Shown here piece by piece: positions 17,174-26,247 of a stretch of DNA of 64,000 bases (position 1 is the stretch's first letter; each line of letters opens with the position of its first letter). Under the pieces are notes generated by a model. The model made no database searches. It was not told where the DNA came from and saw only the letters and a list, made by a program, of their open reading frames with translations. The position numbers and the translations under genes are program-made. Source of the DNA: Bradyrhizobium australiense (GTDB lineage: Bacteria; Pseudomonadota; Alphaproteobacteria; Rhizobiales; Xanthobacteraceae); the NCBI RefSeq assembly GCF_013114825.1, contig NZ_JAAVLX010000001.1, positions 496,001 to 560,000 of the forward strand, in the 5' to 3' direction.

Positions 17174-17751
17174 TCCCTCGCCGGTGGCTTGGTCGCGAAC
17201 TGCGGAAACATCGCCGCGACGACGGGGCCGTCGGTGCGCCAGGAGTGGCAGCCGCCGATGAAGAACGGGCGCTGGCCCGAGTTCTGCTGGTTCTCCAGCG
17301 TATCGCGGCCTTCCGGGTTCATGCCGTAGGACATGGTCTGGTACAGCGTGGTCACGGCGGGACCGAGCAATTCGGCGAGATGCGTGCAGGTCTCGAGCCG
17401 GCCGATCTTGCGCCGCACCGTCTCGCGCCAGCCCGGGCCGATCCGCTCGCCGATCAGGCGCTGCAGGACCGGCTCGACCTCGATGCAGGTCGGATACGGC
17501 GTCGCGCGCATCATCGCCTCCGCCTCGAGGATGGTCATGCGGTCGTCGATCGCCAGCCGCAGGCCGATGTCGTGCACGGGATCGCCCGGCTTCAGTTCGC
17601 CACGGAAACGATCGGCACGCTGGGTGAAGGGTTTTGTATCCCGCAGCCACGCCTCGACTTCCCAGAGTCCGTCGTCGCGCAGAAAGCCTTCGCATTCGAC
17701 CGACCGCCTATGCATCAAGCGGCGCGATTTGTTGCTATCTTCCAAAGACAT
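17170..17751 (-). CDS. DUF2889-family protein
   Basis: Protein of 193 residues from ATG 17751; an in-frame TTG further upstream (17784) would overlap the preceding gene and is less likely. The pattern HRRSVECEGFLRDDGLWEVE followed by AWLRDTKPF matches the DUF2889 family, found in proteobacteria without known function. Later segments are IDDRMTILEAEAMMRATPYP and GCTHL-like CTHLAELLGPAV, with conserved Cys and His. No membrane segment. It follows the quinone-reductase gene by 29 bp on the same strand and may share its transcript. DUF2889 genes often lie near aromatic-degradation genes, but I cannot assign a reaction. Confidence 0.75.
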   Translation of the reverse strand: MSLEDSNKSRRLMHRRSVECEGFLRDDGLWEVEAWLRDTKPFTQRADRFRGELKPGDPVHDIGLRLAIDDRMTILEAEAMMRATPYPTCIEVEPVLQRLIGERIGPGWRETVRRKIGRLETCTHLAELLGPAVTTLYQTMSYGMNPEGRDTLENQQNSGQRPFFIGGCHSWRTDGPVVAAMFPQFATKPPARD

Positions 17752-17780
17752 CAGTCCGTATCCTGCTTCGACGCGTCGCT

Positions 17781-18758
17781 TCAACCGAACTTCACGATCA
17801 TCTTCCCAAGCGCCGATCGCGACTGCATGGTCTTGAATGCCTCTCGGAAATTCTCGAACGGCACGATCTTGCCGACGACGGGCTGCAATTTGCCCGATGC
17901 CAGCCAGTCGAACAATTGCGCCATCAGGCGGGCGTGTGTTTCCGGCTCGCGCTTCTGGATCTGGGCGAGATCGACGCCAAGCAGCGCGCCGCCCTTGAGC
18001 AGCGGCAGGTTGAACGCCAGCGCCGGAATGGTGCCGGAGGCGAATCCGACGACGAGGTGCCGCCCGCGCCAGGCGATCGAGCGAAACGCCTGCAGCGCTA
18101 TTTCGCCGCCGACGGGATCGAAAATGACATCCGGGCCATGCCCGCCGGTCAGCGCCTTGAGCGTGTCGCGCCAGTCCGCCTGGGTGTAGTCGATGGTCTG
18201 ATCGGCGCCGTGACGAACCGCGAAGTCGCGCTTTTCCGCCGTCGAGGCGGCGGCGATCACCCGCGCGCCCATCAGCTTGCCGAGTTGAACCGCGGCGATG
18301 CCGACGCCGCCGGCCGCGCCCAGCACCAGCAATATCTCGCCTTCGCGCAGCGCCGCACGGGCCTCCAGCGCATAAAGCCCGGTCAGGTAGTTGGCCTGAA
18401 ACGATGCGCCGGCCTCGATGGGAACTTGCGGCGGCAGGTGCTGTAGTGCCGCTGACGGTACCGAGATATACTCGGCGAGCGCGCCGGAACGGGCCATTCC
18501 AATCACGGGCATGCCCGGCTTGAAGGCGCCGACTTTATCGGCGACGGCATCGACCGTTCCGGCAAACTCCGTCCCCGGCACGAACGGCAGCGGGTCCTTG
18601 GTTTGGTAGAGACCCTGCACCTTCAAGCCATCGACGAAGCCGACTGCCGCCGCGCCGATCCTGACGCGGACTTCGCCCGCGGCGAGGTCGGGCGTATCGA
18701 TCTCCTTGATCGAGATGCCGTCGATCGAATTGTAGTTGTCGACAACGACCGCCTTCAT
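17781..18758 (-). CDS. NADPH:quinone oxidoreductase-family (zinc-free MDR) protein
   Basis: Medium-chain reductase of 325 residues from ATG 18758, where the QOR-type start KAVVVDNYN begins; an upstream in-frame ATG adds 12 unlikely residues. The catalytic domain has FVPGTEFAGTV and the nucleotide-binding domain has VLGAAGGVGIAAVQLGKLMG near residue 145. No zinc-binding Cys clusters, as expected for quinone oxidoreductases or 2-alkenal/enoyl reductases. NADPH-dependent reduction of quinones or enones in the cytoplasm is the family role. Substrate unknown. Confidence 0.85.
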   Translation of the reverse strand: MKAVVVDNYNSIDGISIKEIDTPDLAAGEVRVRIGAAAVGFVDGLKVQGLYQTKDPLPFVPGTEFAGTVDAVADKVGAFKPGMPVIGMARSGALAEYISVPSAALQHLPPQVPIEAGASFQANYLTGLYALEARAALREGEILLVLGAAGGVGIAAVQLGKLMGARVIAAASTAEKRDFAVRHGADQTIDYTQADWRDTLKALTGGHGPDVIFDPVGGEIALQAFRSIAWRGRHLVVGFASGTIPALAFNLPLLKGGALLGVDLAQIQKREPETHARLMAQLFDWLASGKLQPVVGKIVPFENFREAFKTMQSRSALGKMIVKFG

Positions 18759-18842
18759 GCAAATTCTTTCATGCGTTTTCTCTTCGTGCGCCAAGATGTT
18801 GCGCCGGCATCTTGAGATGCCTGCGGATGCTTGAGGTGAACT

Positions 18843-19916
18843 CTATTCGGCCGCTTCGGCCTGCCGGTCGATCGCAAGCGCGCCTTGCTTGATGCGTGGA
18901 ATCAAGTCGCGGCCGATCGCCATCGTGTCGTGCGGATTCTCAAAACCGCGCAGCAGGAAGGAATGAATGCCGAGCCGGTAATATTCCAGCACCGCTGCCG
19001 CGATCTGCTCGGGCGTTCCAACCAGGCAGGACGTATTGCCGGGGGCGCCGGTGGCCCGCGCAATCCCCATCCATAGCCGTTCGTCATGGACATCGCCGCG
19101 CGCGGCGTAGCCGAGCAGGCGCTCGGCGGAATGATTGGTCGGCTGCGGCGCGGCGCCGGTCTTGCGTTCGACGTCCGCCAGCAGGGCGTTCGCCTTGTCC
19201 CACGCCGCACCTTCGGTATCCGCCATGACCGGCCGCAGCGACATGTTGAAGCCCACCTGGCGCCCGAAGACGGCGGCGCGCCGGCGGAAATCCTGCACCC
19301 GTTCCCGCGTTTCCTTCAGCGGCTCGCCGAAGATCGCGAACACGTCGCAATGCTTGGCTCCCATCGCCAGCGCGCCCTCCGATGAGCCGCCGAAGAACAG
19401 CGGAGGAAAGGGTTTCTGATAGGGCTTGATATCGGAGAAACCGCCCTCGACGCGGTAGAACTCGCCCTTATGATCGATCGGGTCGTCGCTGGTCCAGAGT
19501 TTCTGCATCACCTCCAGATATTCGCCGGCGCGGCGATAGCGGTCGTTCTTGGGCAGAAAATCGCCTTCGCTGGCCTGGTCCGCGTCGCTGGTGCCGGCGA
19601 TGATATGCAGCGCCATCCGGCCCTGCGTGAGTTGGTCGAAGGTCGCGACCTGCCGCGCGGCCAGTGCGGGGGCCACCGAGCCCGGCCGGTGCGCAATCAG
19701 GAACTTGATCCGCTCGGTGTGGTCGGCGGCATAGAGCGCAATCGCAAACCCTTCGGCGGCGGAGGCGTAATATCCGACCAGGACGGAATCGTAATTCCAC
19801 TGCTCATGCAGCCGGGTGAAATCGACTACCCATTGCCGCGATATCTGTCCCTTGATCAGGTGAACCGCGGCGCCCTCCTGCTGGGTGCCGATCATTCCGA
19901 TGATTCTCGCGGGCAT
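18843..19916 (-). CDS. LLM-class flavin-dependent monooxygenase, SsuD-like
   Basis: Bacterial luciferase-like TIM-barrel of 357 residues that uses reduced FMN supplied by a separate reductase. Signatures: WNYDSVLVGYY near residue 40, then IKFLIAHRPG, LTQGRMALHIIAGTSDADQA near residue 95, RYRRAGEYLEVMQKLW, and FFGGSSEGA near residue 175. The group resembles alkanesulfonate monooxygenase SsuD and related alkyl-cleaving enzymes. No SsuE reductase is adjacent. The nearest upstream gene is the GntR regulator on the same strand, 80 bp away. Confidence 0.85.
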   Translation of the reverse strand: MPARIIGMIGTQQEGAAVHLIKGQISRQWVVDFTRLHEQWNYDSVLVGYYASAAEGFAIALYAADHTERIKFLIAHRPGSVAPALAARQVATFDQLTQGRMALHIIAGTSDADQASEGDFLPKNDRYRRAGEYLEVMQKLWTSDDPIDHKGEFYRVEGGFSDIKPYQKPFPPLFFGGSSEGALAMGAKHCDVFAIFGEPLKETRERVQDFRRRAAVFGRQVGFNMSLRPVMADTEGAAWDKANALLADVERKTGAAPQPTNHSAERLLGYAARGDVHDERLWMGIARATGAPGNTSCLVGTPEQIAAAVLEYYRLGIHSFLLRGFENPHDTMAIGRDLIPRIKQGALAIDRQAEAAE

Positions 19917-19996
19917 GAGTGTTTCCCCGGCGCTTGATGCTTGACGGGAATGAAACGCGCAACACCAAGGGAAAGCAAGCGTTTAGGACTGTTCCG

Positions 19997-20755
19997 TTAC
20001 GCGTCGTGTTCACGGCTGGCATCCGCTGCCGCGATCGCTTCGCCATGCCGGCGTGACAAGGCCAAAGTAATGTTGCGCTCGGTCAGGTCCATCAGGCGAT
20101 GCATCGCGAGCCGCGCGCCGTCGGGATTGCGCGCCCAGATCTCGTCGAGGATGGCGCGGTGATAGGGCAGGCTCTTGCGCGGCGCGCCCGGGTTCAGCGT
20201 CGAGAGATCGAACGACATCCGAAGCGCCGCCTCGACGGTGGCGCCGAAGGCGACCAGAAAGTCGTTGCCGGTCGCTGTCAGGATGCCGCGATGGAAGCGC
20301 AAATCAGGCTCGGAATAGGCGCGGCTGTTCATCCCGGCGGCGTCCATCTCACGATAGGCCCGTTCGATCCGGGCGAGGTCGGCATCCGAACCGCGCTCGG
20401 CGCAGATCGCGCAAGCCTCGGGTTCGACGATCCGGCGCACCTGCGTGAGCTGGCGGGCGAACTCTTCCGTGGGACGCAGCGCCCACGTCCACTCCAGAAG
20501 CTCTGCATCCAGCATGTTCCAGTTGATCCGCTCGCGTACATGGGTTCCGGCCTTCTGCCGCGCCGCGATCAAACCTTTTGCCTTGAGGATGGACAGTGAT
20601 TCCCGGATCGAGGTTCGGCTGACACTGAATTGCGATGCGAGCTCGATCTCGCGCGGCAGCGTCCTTCCCTCCTGCCATGCGCCGGAGACGATGAGCTTGG
20701 CGATTTCGCGCGCGACGTGGGTGTTGGACTGGCGGAGCTCGACTTCCCTGGGCAA
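19997..20755 (-). CDS. GntR/FadR-family (FCD) regulator
   Basis: Regulator of 252 residues. HTH: LPREIELASQFSVSRTSIRE near residues 34-53, wing RQKAGTHVRERINWNMLD near residue 71. The segment after the wing (INWNMLDAELLEWTW) is characteristic of the DgoR/galactonate-type subgroup. The C-terminal FCD domain has DLRFHRGIL and YHRAILDEI, with metal-binding Asp/His positions. It is divergent from the sugar-type ABC binding protein at 20911, so it probably controls that importer and responds to a sugar acid or its product. Confidence 0.87.
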   Translation of the reverse strand: MPREVELRQSNTHVAREIAKLIVSGAWQEGRTLPREIELASQFSVSRTSIRESLSILKAKGLIAARQKAGTHVRERINWNMLDAELLEWTWALRPTEEFARQLTQVRRIVEPEACAICAERGSDADLARIERAYREMDAAGMNSRAYSEPDLRFHRGILTATGNDFLVAFGATVEAALRMSFDLSTLNPGAPRKSLPYHRAILDEIWARNPDGARLAMHRLMDLTERNITLALSRRHGEAIAAADASREHDA

Positions 20756-20910
20756 ATGATGACCCTCAAACCTTTGAAATAATATTGTCTGCTTTATTGC
20801 GATACGATGTCAATTGATAACGCCAAAACAGCGATTTTGAGAGAAGCCTCCTTTTGACAGTAGATTTTATGTCGGTCATATTGTCGAAAAAGACCGTCAG
20901 GGAGGGCGCC

Positions 20911-22275
20911 ATGACCAGGAAGAATTCGAGCCATAAACCCGCGGGCCTCAGCCGCCGAACGCTGCTCCGGGCCAGCGCCGCCATCCTCGGCGCGGTCGCA
21001 TTTCCCCTACCGGCCATTGCACAAACCAAACCGTTTGCCGGCGTCACGCTGCGCGGCGCGTCCTTCCAGCACCGCTTCTTCACGTTGCTGCAGAATTACA
21101 TTCCGGAGTTCGAGGCGCAGACCGGCATGAAGGTCGATCTGCAGCTCTCGGCGTTTCCGGTCTACAACCAGCAGGCCAATCTCGAATTGTCGTCGGGCGG
21201 CTCGGCATTCGATTTCGTCAACGTCACCTTCATCCTTGCCGCGCGCTGGGTAGCAGCGGGGCTGCTCGCCAATCTCGACGAGTTCACCGGCGATCCCAAC
21301 CTGACTCCGGCGGAATGGAATCCGAGGGATTTTGTCGAAGGCGCGCAGGTGCCTTACCGCGACGCCAAGGGCGCCACCTACGGCTATTCCTGGGAAGGCG
21401 GCGCCATGGTGATGGGCCTGTCGCGCATGGACGTGATGGAGAAGCGGGGACTGAAGATTCCGAAGACCTTTGCCGAGCTGGAGCAGGTCTGCGCCGCGAT
21501 GAATGGCGCCGACAATGTCAACGGCATCGTCAGCTTCCAGCTTCATCACTGGTGCTTGCCGCCCTACATCCGGGGCTTTGGCGGCAACATCTTCCGCAAC
21601 CCGCCCACCGACATCATGCCGACGCTGAACTCGCCGGAAGCGATTCAGGCCGTTGAATATTACGCGAACCTGCTGAGGAACTACGCGCCGCGCGGCGTGC
21701 TCACCTACACCGAGGATCAGGCGCGGCAATCGCACATGACCGGCCGCTCCAACATCTTCATTCATTCCAGCGCCTGGATTACGCCGATCCTGCTCTCGAA
21801 CGACAGCAAGGTGAGAGACACCTCGCGCGTCGTCAGAATGCCTGCAGGCCCCGTGCATGATTTCCCGGCCGCGAACAGCCAAGGTCTCGGCATTCCCAAG
21901 AACGCCAAAAACAAGAAAGCGGCCTGGGAATTCATCAAATGGGCGCTCAGCCCCGAAATCTCGATGCGGCTCGTCAAGGAGCACGGCCATTCTTCGGTCT
22001 GCCGCAGATCCGTGATCGAGAGTGAGGAATACCGCAAGCTGAACACCGTCAACGGCCAGGACCTCGGCGCGCTCTATCTCGAAGTGCTAGGGCTTCCGGC
22101 CAAGGGCGAGAACTACATGGCCTATCGCACGGTGAAGGAGTTTCCGATCATTGGTGATGTCCTGAACAAGGCATTTGAACAAGTGGCGACCGGGCAGCTT
22201 GCGGCGGCAGCGGCGATGAACGCGGCGCAGGAGCAGGCGGTGGCCAATCTCCGCCGGGCCGGGACCGCGCTTTGA
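20911..22275 (+). CDS. Sugar-type ABC transporter binding protein (family 1), Tat signal
   Basis: Extracellular solute-binding protein family 1, 454 residues from ATG 20911 with an AGGGAGG ribosome-binding site at 20899-20905. The N-terminus carries a twin-arginine signal (LSRRTLLRASAAILGAVAF, cleavage near AIAQT), so it is exported folded. The mature protein has the family pattern PEFEAQTGMKVDLQLSAFPV, then DFVNVTFILAARWVAAGLL, and KKAAWEFIKWALSPEISMRL near the C-terminus. Start of an operon with two MalF/MalG-type permeases and a shikimate-dehydrogenase-like gene. The ligand is unknown; the shikimate-type enzyme hints at a cyclic polyol acid. Confidence 0.9.
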   Translation: MTRKNSSHKPAGLSRRTLLRASAAILGAVAFPLPAIAQTKPFAGVTLRGASFQHRFFTLLQNYIPEFEAQTGMKVDLQLSAFPVYNQQANLELSSGGSAFDFVNVTFILAARWVAAGLLANLDEFTGDPNLTPAEWNPRDFVEGAQVPYRDAKGATYGYSWEGGAMVMGLSRMDVMEKRGLKIPKTFAELEQVCAAMNGADNVNGIVSFQLHHWCLPPYIRGFGGNIFRNPPTDIMPTLNSPEAIQAVEYYANLLRNYAPRGVLTYTEDQARQSHMTGRSNIFIHSSAWITPILLSNDSKVRDTSRVVRMPAGPVHDFPAANSQGLGIPKNAKNKKAAWEFIKWALSPEISMRLVKEHGHSSVCRRSVIESEEYRKLNTVNGQDLGALYLEVLGLPAKGENYMAYRTVKEFPIIGDVLNKAFEQVATGQLAAAAAMNAAQEQAVANLRRAGTAL

Positions 22276-23171
22276 GCGGAAAGGGACTGGTCGACGCCGA
22301 GCGCCGCCGCTTCAACCGCCTGGCGCTGGCGCCGAGCCTGATCGTGCTGTTCGTGATTGCGGTGCTGCCCGCGATCTATCTGGTAGTAACCAGCCTGACG
22401 CCGTTCCAACTGGTCAATCCGGGATCGTCGACCGATTTCAGCTCACTCTTGCGCAATTATCGCCTGCTCCCCGGCGACCCTCGCTTCGTCAATTCGCTGT
22501 GGGTGCAGGCCAAGCTGTCGTTCTGGGGCGTGCTGTTGCAGGTCCTGCTCGGCATGCTGTTGGCGCTATTGCTGCACACGCAGTCGCGCGTCGTGGAATT
22601 CGCCCGCACCCTGTTCCTGATTCCGATGGTGCTGCCGCCGATCGTCGTGGCGATTATCTGGAAGCTGATCTATACGCCCGACATCGGCCCACTCTACTAC
22701 GCCGCTAGCCTGCTTAACGTGACCATGCCGTCGCTGACCTCGAGCGTCGATTTCGCGCTGACCGCTATCATCATCGCCGATACCTGGGAATGGATGCCCT
22801 TCACCTTCCTGATGGTATTGGCCGCGCTGCAGACCATTCCGGAGGAGTTTTCCGAAGCCGCTCTGGTCGACGGCGCCAACCGGCTGCAGATCTTCTTCTA
22901 CATCACGCTGCCCTTCATCACCCCGATTCTGGTCATCTCGGGCATGTTTCGCCTGATCGACAGCGTCAAGGCATTCCCGCTCGTGTTCCTTTTGACCGGT
23001 GGCGGGCCGGGCAGCGTCACAGAGGTCACGAACTATTACGCCTATCTGCTCGCATTCGACTTCAACGAGATCGGCTATTCCTGTTCGGTCACCATCGTGA
23101 TGCTCTTGCTCGTCGTTGCGGTCAGCCTCGGCGTGGTGTGGATGGGCCGCCGCCGCGAAGCCATGGCATGA
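22272..23171 (+). CDS. ABC transporter permease, MalF/UgpA type
   Basis: Inner-membrane permease of 299 residues with six hydrophobic segments. The EAA coupling loop near residue 196 reads EFSEAALVDGANRLQIFFYI, the interface with the ATPase. Starts with TTG 22272 inside the stop of the binding-protein gene (TTGA), indicating translational coupling. Pairs with the MalG-type permease that follows with an ATGA overlap. The EAA loop is intact, so an ATPase must exist somewhere in the genome. Confidence 0.9.
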   Translation: MSGKGLVDAERRRFNRLALAPSLIVLFVIAVLPAIYLVVTSLTPFQLVNPGSSTDFSSLLRNYRLLPGDPRFVNSLWVQAKLSFWGVLLQVLLGMLLALLLHTQSRVVEFARTLFLIPMVLPPIVVAIIWKLIYTPDIGPLYYAASLLNVTMPSLTSSVDFALTAIIIADTWEWMPFTFLMVLAALQTIPEEFSEAALVDGANRLQIFFYITLPFITPILVISGMFRLIDSVKAFPLVFLLTGGGPGSVTEVTNYYAYLLAFDFNEIGYSCSVTIVMLLLVVAVSLGVVWMGRRREAMA

Positions 23172-24007
23172 GCGGGAGTATGACAGGCCCGGTCCGCCGT
23201 TCGGCCAGCGCGCGCCGGCTTGTTGCGATCGGCGTGACGCTGATCGTGCTGCTGTCGCCGTTCCTCTGGCTTCTGCAGATGAGCTTCAAGTCCAACGACC
23301 TGATCCTGCAGTTTCCGCCGCCCTTGATCTTCACGCCGACGCTGGAAAATTATGCGTCGTTGTGGCGCAGCGCGTTTGCGGCCTCGTTCGGCAACAGTCT
23401 GATGAGCGCCTCGTTCTCGACCGCGCTGGCGCTGTTGCTCGGCGTGCCTGCGGCCTACGCGTTGTCGCGATGGGCGGGGCGGGGGAAGCACGCGCTGAGC
23501 TTTGCGATCCTGGTAACGCGGATGGCGCCGCCGATCGCGTTCACGATCCCGTTCTTTCTGTTCTATCGCTGGATCGGGCTGCTCGACACTGTCACTGGGC
23601 TGGTGCTGGTCTACACCAGCTTCAACCTGCCGCTGGTGATTTGGATGATGCAGCCGTTTTTTGAAACTGTGCCGCCGTCGCTGGAAGAGGCGGCGCTGGT
23701 CGACGGCGCGTCGACACGCGTGGTATTCCTGGAAATCGTGCTGCCGATGGTCGCGCCCGGTATCGCCGCCACCGCGATCCTGTGCTTCCTCTACGCCTGG
23801 AACGACTTTTTCTTTGCGCTGATCCTGACGCGGACCAACGCGCGCACGGCGCCGGTCGCCGTAGTCAACTTCATGAACTACGAGGGATGGGAGTGGGGCA
23901 AGATCGCCGCGGGCGGCTCGCTGGTGATGGCGCCGGTCCTCATTTTCTCGCTCGCGGTGCGCCGTTATCTGGTGAGCGGGCTGACAGCCGGCGCCGTGAA
24001 AGGATAA
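23168..24007 (+). CDS. ABC transporter permease, MalG/UgpE type
   Basis: Second permease, 279 residues from ATG 23168 overlapping the previous stop; the long open frame upstream is shadow. N-terminal helix VTLIVLLSPFLWLLQMSFKS is followed by the periplasmic start of MalG-like proteins. The EAA loop SLEEAALVDGASTRVVFLEI is near residue 172. Six transmembrane segments expected. The C-terminus ends in the usual LVSGLTAGAVKG. No ABC ATPase gene follows; the next gene starts 5 bp downstream and is an enzyme. Confidence 0.9.
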   Translation: MSGSMTGPVRRSASARRLVAIGVTLIVLLSPFLWLLQMSFKSNDLILQFPPPLIFTPTLENYASLWRSAFAASFGNSLMSASFSTALALLLGVPAAYALSRWAGRGKHALSFAILVTRMAPPIAFTIPFFLFYRWIGLLDTVTGLVLVYTSFNLPLVIWMMQPFFETVPPSLEEAALVDGASTRVVFLEIVLPMVAPGIAATAILCFLYAWNDFFFALILTRTNARTAPVAVVNFMNYEGWEWGKIAAGGSLVMAPVLIFSLAVRRYLVSGLTAGAVKG

Positions 24008-24012
24008 GAGCG

Positions 24013-24804
24013 ATGCGGCTTCCGACCGGTGCTTCACGATTTGTATTCATCTTTGCCCATCCGGCCGGACACGTCGGCGCGCCCCGCCATTACACGCCTT
24101 ACTTCCACGGCAACGGGCTGGACTGGCACATGGTGCCGCTCGACATAGCGCCGGAACATTTTTTCGAAACGATCCGCGCGCTCGCGAAATCGCCCAGCGT
24201 CGCCGGCTTCAATCTTACAATGCCGCATAAGCCGGCGGCGTTCGAACTGTGCGATGCGGTCGGGCCGGCCGCCGAGTTCGAAGGTGTCGTAAACACGATC
24301 CGGATCGAGGCCGGTGGTCGGCTGGTCGGCGAATCCTTCGATGGCGGCGGCTTTTTGAATGCCGCGCGCGAGGCGGGGATCTTCGATCCCGACCGCCGTT
24401 GCGTCGTGATCGGAGCGGGCGGCGCCGGCCGCGCGATCTGCCACGCGCTGGCTGCCGCAGGTGCGAGGCGGCTGCGAATCCTGAACGAAACGCCAGCGCC
24501 GGCCGAAATCCTCACCCGAAAACTCCGCAGCCGTTTCGTCGATCTTGAGATCAGCCTGGACGAAAAATTCGACGACGCCGGCCTGCTCGTCAACGCCACC
24601 TCGCTCGGGCTTCGCGAGACGGACACCCTGCCGATGGATCCCGCGAGGCTGCCGGATGATTGCGCCGTGTTCGATATCATCGCGGCACGCCGGACCGAGT
24701 TCATGCAGGCTTGCGCCGCGCGCGGCCTGAAGATGGTCGATGGCGTCGCAATGATCAAACACCAGCTGCCCCTGCAGACCGCATTCTGGCGCGGCGAATC
24801 CTGA
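24013..24804 (+). CDS. Shikimate dehydrogenase-like protein (AroE/YdiB family)
   Basis: NAD(P)-dependent enzyme of 263 residues, start ATG 24013, 5 bp after the permease stop. Substrate-domain motif GFNLTMPHKPAAFELCD holds the catalytic Lys. It is followed by GVVNTIRIEAGGRLVGESFDGGGF, whose Asp corresponds to the family's catalytic Asp. The Rossmann motif is VVIGAGGAGRAICHAL. Family members reduce 3-dehydroshikimate or oxidise quinate/shikimate. Location in an import operon rather than an aromatic biosynthesis locus suggests a catabolic dehydrogenase for an imported cyclic acid. An ordinary AroE cannot be excluded. Confidence 0.85.
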   Translation: MRLPTGASRFVFIFAHPAGHVGAPRHYTPYFHGNGLDWHMVPLDIAPEHFFETIRALAKSPSVAGFNLTMPHKPAAFELCDAVGPAAEFEGVVNTIRIEAGGRLVGESFDGGGFLNAAREAGIFDPDRRCVVIGAGGAGRAICHALAAAGARRLRILNETPAPAEILTRKLRSRFVDLEISLDEKFDDAGLLVNATSLGLRETDTLPMDPARLPDDCAVFDIIAARRTEFMQACAARGLKMVDGVAMIKHQLPLQTAFWRGES

Positions 24805-24964
24805 GCGATCGCGCGCCGCAACCGCGTACCATCAAGGCAAAGTTCCCGTTCGCCGATTGATTTTCGCGATGCGCTTAGCGAATTGCTGCGCTGCGTCAGG
24901 TGTGGGAGCAATGCAAGGACCAATGCGTTAGCGGCCGAACGGTGCTGCGCAGCGGGGATCCGGC

Positions 24965-26107
24965 ATGGAAGATCTTCTGTCAAAGTTCGAGCAGATGTTT
25001 GGCTGGGTGCCACAATGGCTGGTGGGGCTCGGCCTCGTCGTCGGCGCCGTTGCCGTGGCACTGTTCGTGCACAGCATTGCCGCAACAATCATTAAACGCG
25101 CGATCGGGATGCGCTGGCCCGCTGTGACGTTGCTTCTGCAACGCGTCGCCGGCCCGGCGCGGCTCGCGCTTTGTCTCGTCGCCGTAGCGCTGGTGCTGCC
25201 GCTGGCGCCTTTGAACGACGTGCTGCGCGAACAGCTCAGGCACTTCTTTGTCGTCGCCGTGATCGCGCTGACCGGATGGATTACGGTTCGCGCCGTGGAC
25301 ATGGGGGCCGCGCGTTATCTGCAGCGCTTCCGCCTCGATACCGATGAGAATTTTCTCGCCCGCAAGCACGTCACCCAGGTTCGTGTCTTCAAGCGCGTAA
25401 TCGATACCTTGATTGTCATCATCGCCGTTTCCACCGCCCTGATGACCTTCGAATCCGTCAAGCAGTACGGTGTCAGCCTGTTCGCCTCCGCCGGCGCCGC
25501 CGGCCTGATCGTCGGCCTTGCCGCGCGGCCGCTGCTCTCAAACCTCATCGCCGGCGTGCAGATCGCAATCACGCAGCCGATCCGGATCGAGGACGCCGTC
25601 ATCATCGAGAACGAATGGGGGTGGGTTGAGGACATCGCCTCGACCTATGTTGTGGTCCGGCTGTGGGACTGGCGCAGGATGGTCGTCCCGCTGTCCTATT
25701 TCATCGAGCGCCCTTTTCAGAACTGGACCCGCGACACCCAGTCGCTGATCGGCGCCATCACTTTTCACGTCGATTACTGCACCGACGTCTCGCGGATCAG
25801 GCAACGGTTAGAGGAGGCCGCGCGTGAGTCAAAGTTGTGGGATGGCGCCGTGGTCAATCTCCAGGTGATCGAGGCCAGCCCGCGATCGATCGAGCTTCGC
25901 GCATTGGTCAGTGCCAGATCCGCGCCGCAATCCTGGGATCTCCGCTGCGAGATCAGGGAAAAGCTGCTCGCCTTCATTCGCGAGGAGATGCCCGAAGCCT
26001 TCCCGCGTGAACGCGCCATGATATCGCCGCCGCTCGCCGACTTCAGCGGCGCTTTCGAGCGTGGCGAGGCGCAGCCCCACCCGGTGCCGGCGAGGGCCCA
26101 TAGCTAG
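24965..26107 (+). CDS. Mechanosensitive ion channel (MscS) family protein
   Basis: Inner-membrane protein of 380 residues with four or five N-terminal hydrophobic segments (about residues 14-36, 50-80, 89-107, 138-155). The pore-lining helix is ASAGAAGLIVGLAARPLLSN near residue 178, rich in Gly/Ala as in MscS TM3. The beta domain follows: GVQIAITQPIRIEDAVIIEN, then GWVEDIASTYVVVRLWDWRR with the typical VPLSYFIERPFQNWTR. Acts as an osmotic-pressure release valve or ion channel. Length is larger than E. coli MscS because of an extra N-terminal helix pair. No operon partner is evident. Confidence 0.9.
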   Translation: MEDLLSKFEQMFGWVPQWLVGLGLVVGAVAVALFVHSIAATIIKRAIGMRWPAVTLLLQRVAGPARLALCLVAVALVLPLAPLNDVLREQLRHFFVVAVIALTGWITVRAVDMGAARYLQRFRLDTDENFLARKHVTQVRVFKRVIDTLIVIIAVSTALMTFESVKQYGVSLFASAGAAGLIVGLAARPLLSNLIAGVQIAITQPIRIEDAVIIENEWGWVEDIASTYVVVRLWDWRRMVVPLSYFIERPFQNWTRDTQSLIGAITFHVDYCTDVSRIRQRLEEAARESKLWDGAVVNLQVIEASPRSIELRALVSARSAPQSWDLRCEIREKLLAFIREEMPEAFPRERAMISPPLADFSGAFERGEAQPHPVPARAHS

Positions 26108-26247
26108 GTCCTGCACAGGCGAGTTCGCGGCTCCGATGTCCTCGCCGAAACTGCCGGACGGGGCCGGAATCGGCCTTGCGTCCGCTTGTTCGGGCTGTAA
26201 TGGATACGGCTGAGCCACTTCCGCAATACATCCAGAAGAAGAGATCG

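Noticed and set aside
20793..20822. AT-rich near-dyad TGTCAATTGATA in the promoter region of the GntR/ABC operon
   Set aside because: The symmetric part is only the common CAATTG core; too weak to claim an operator.
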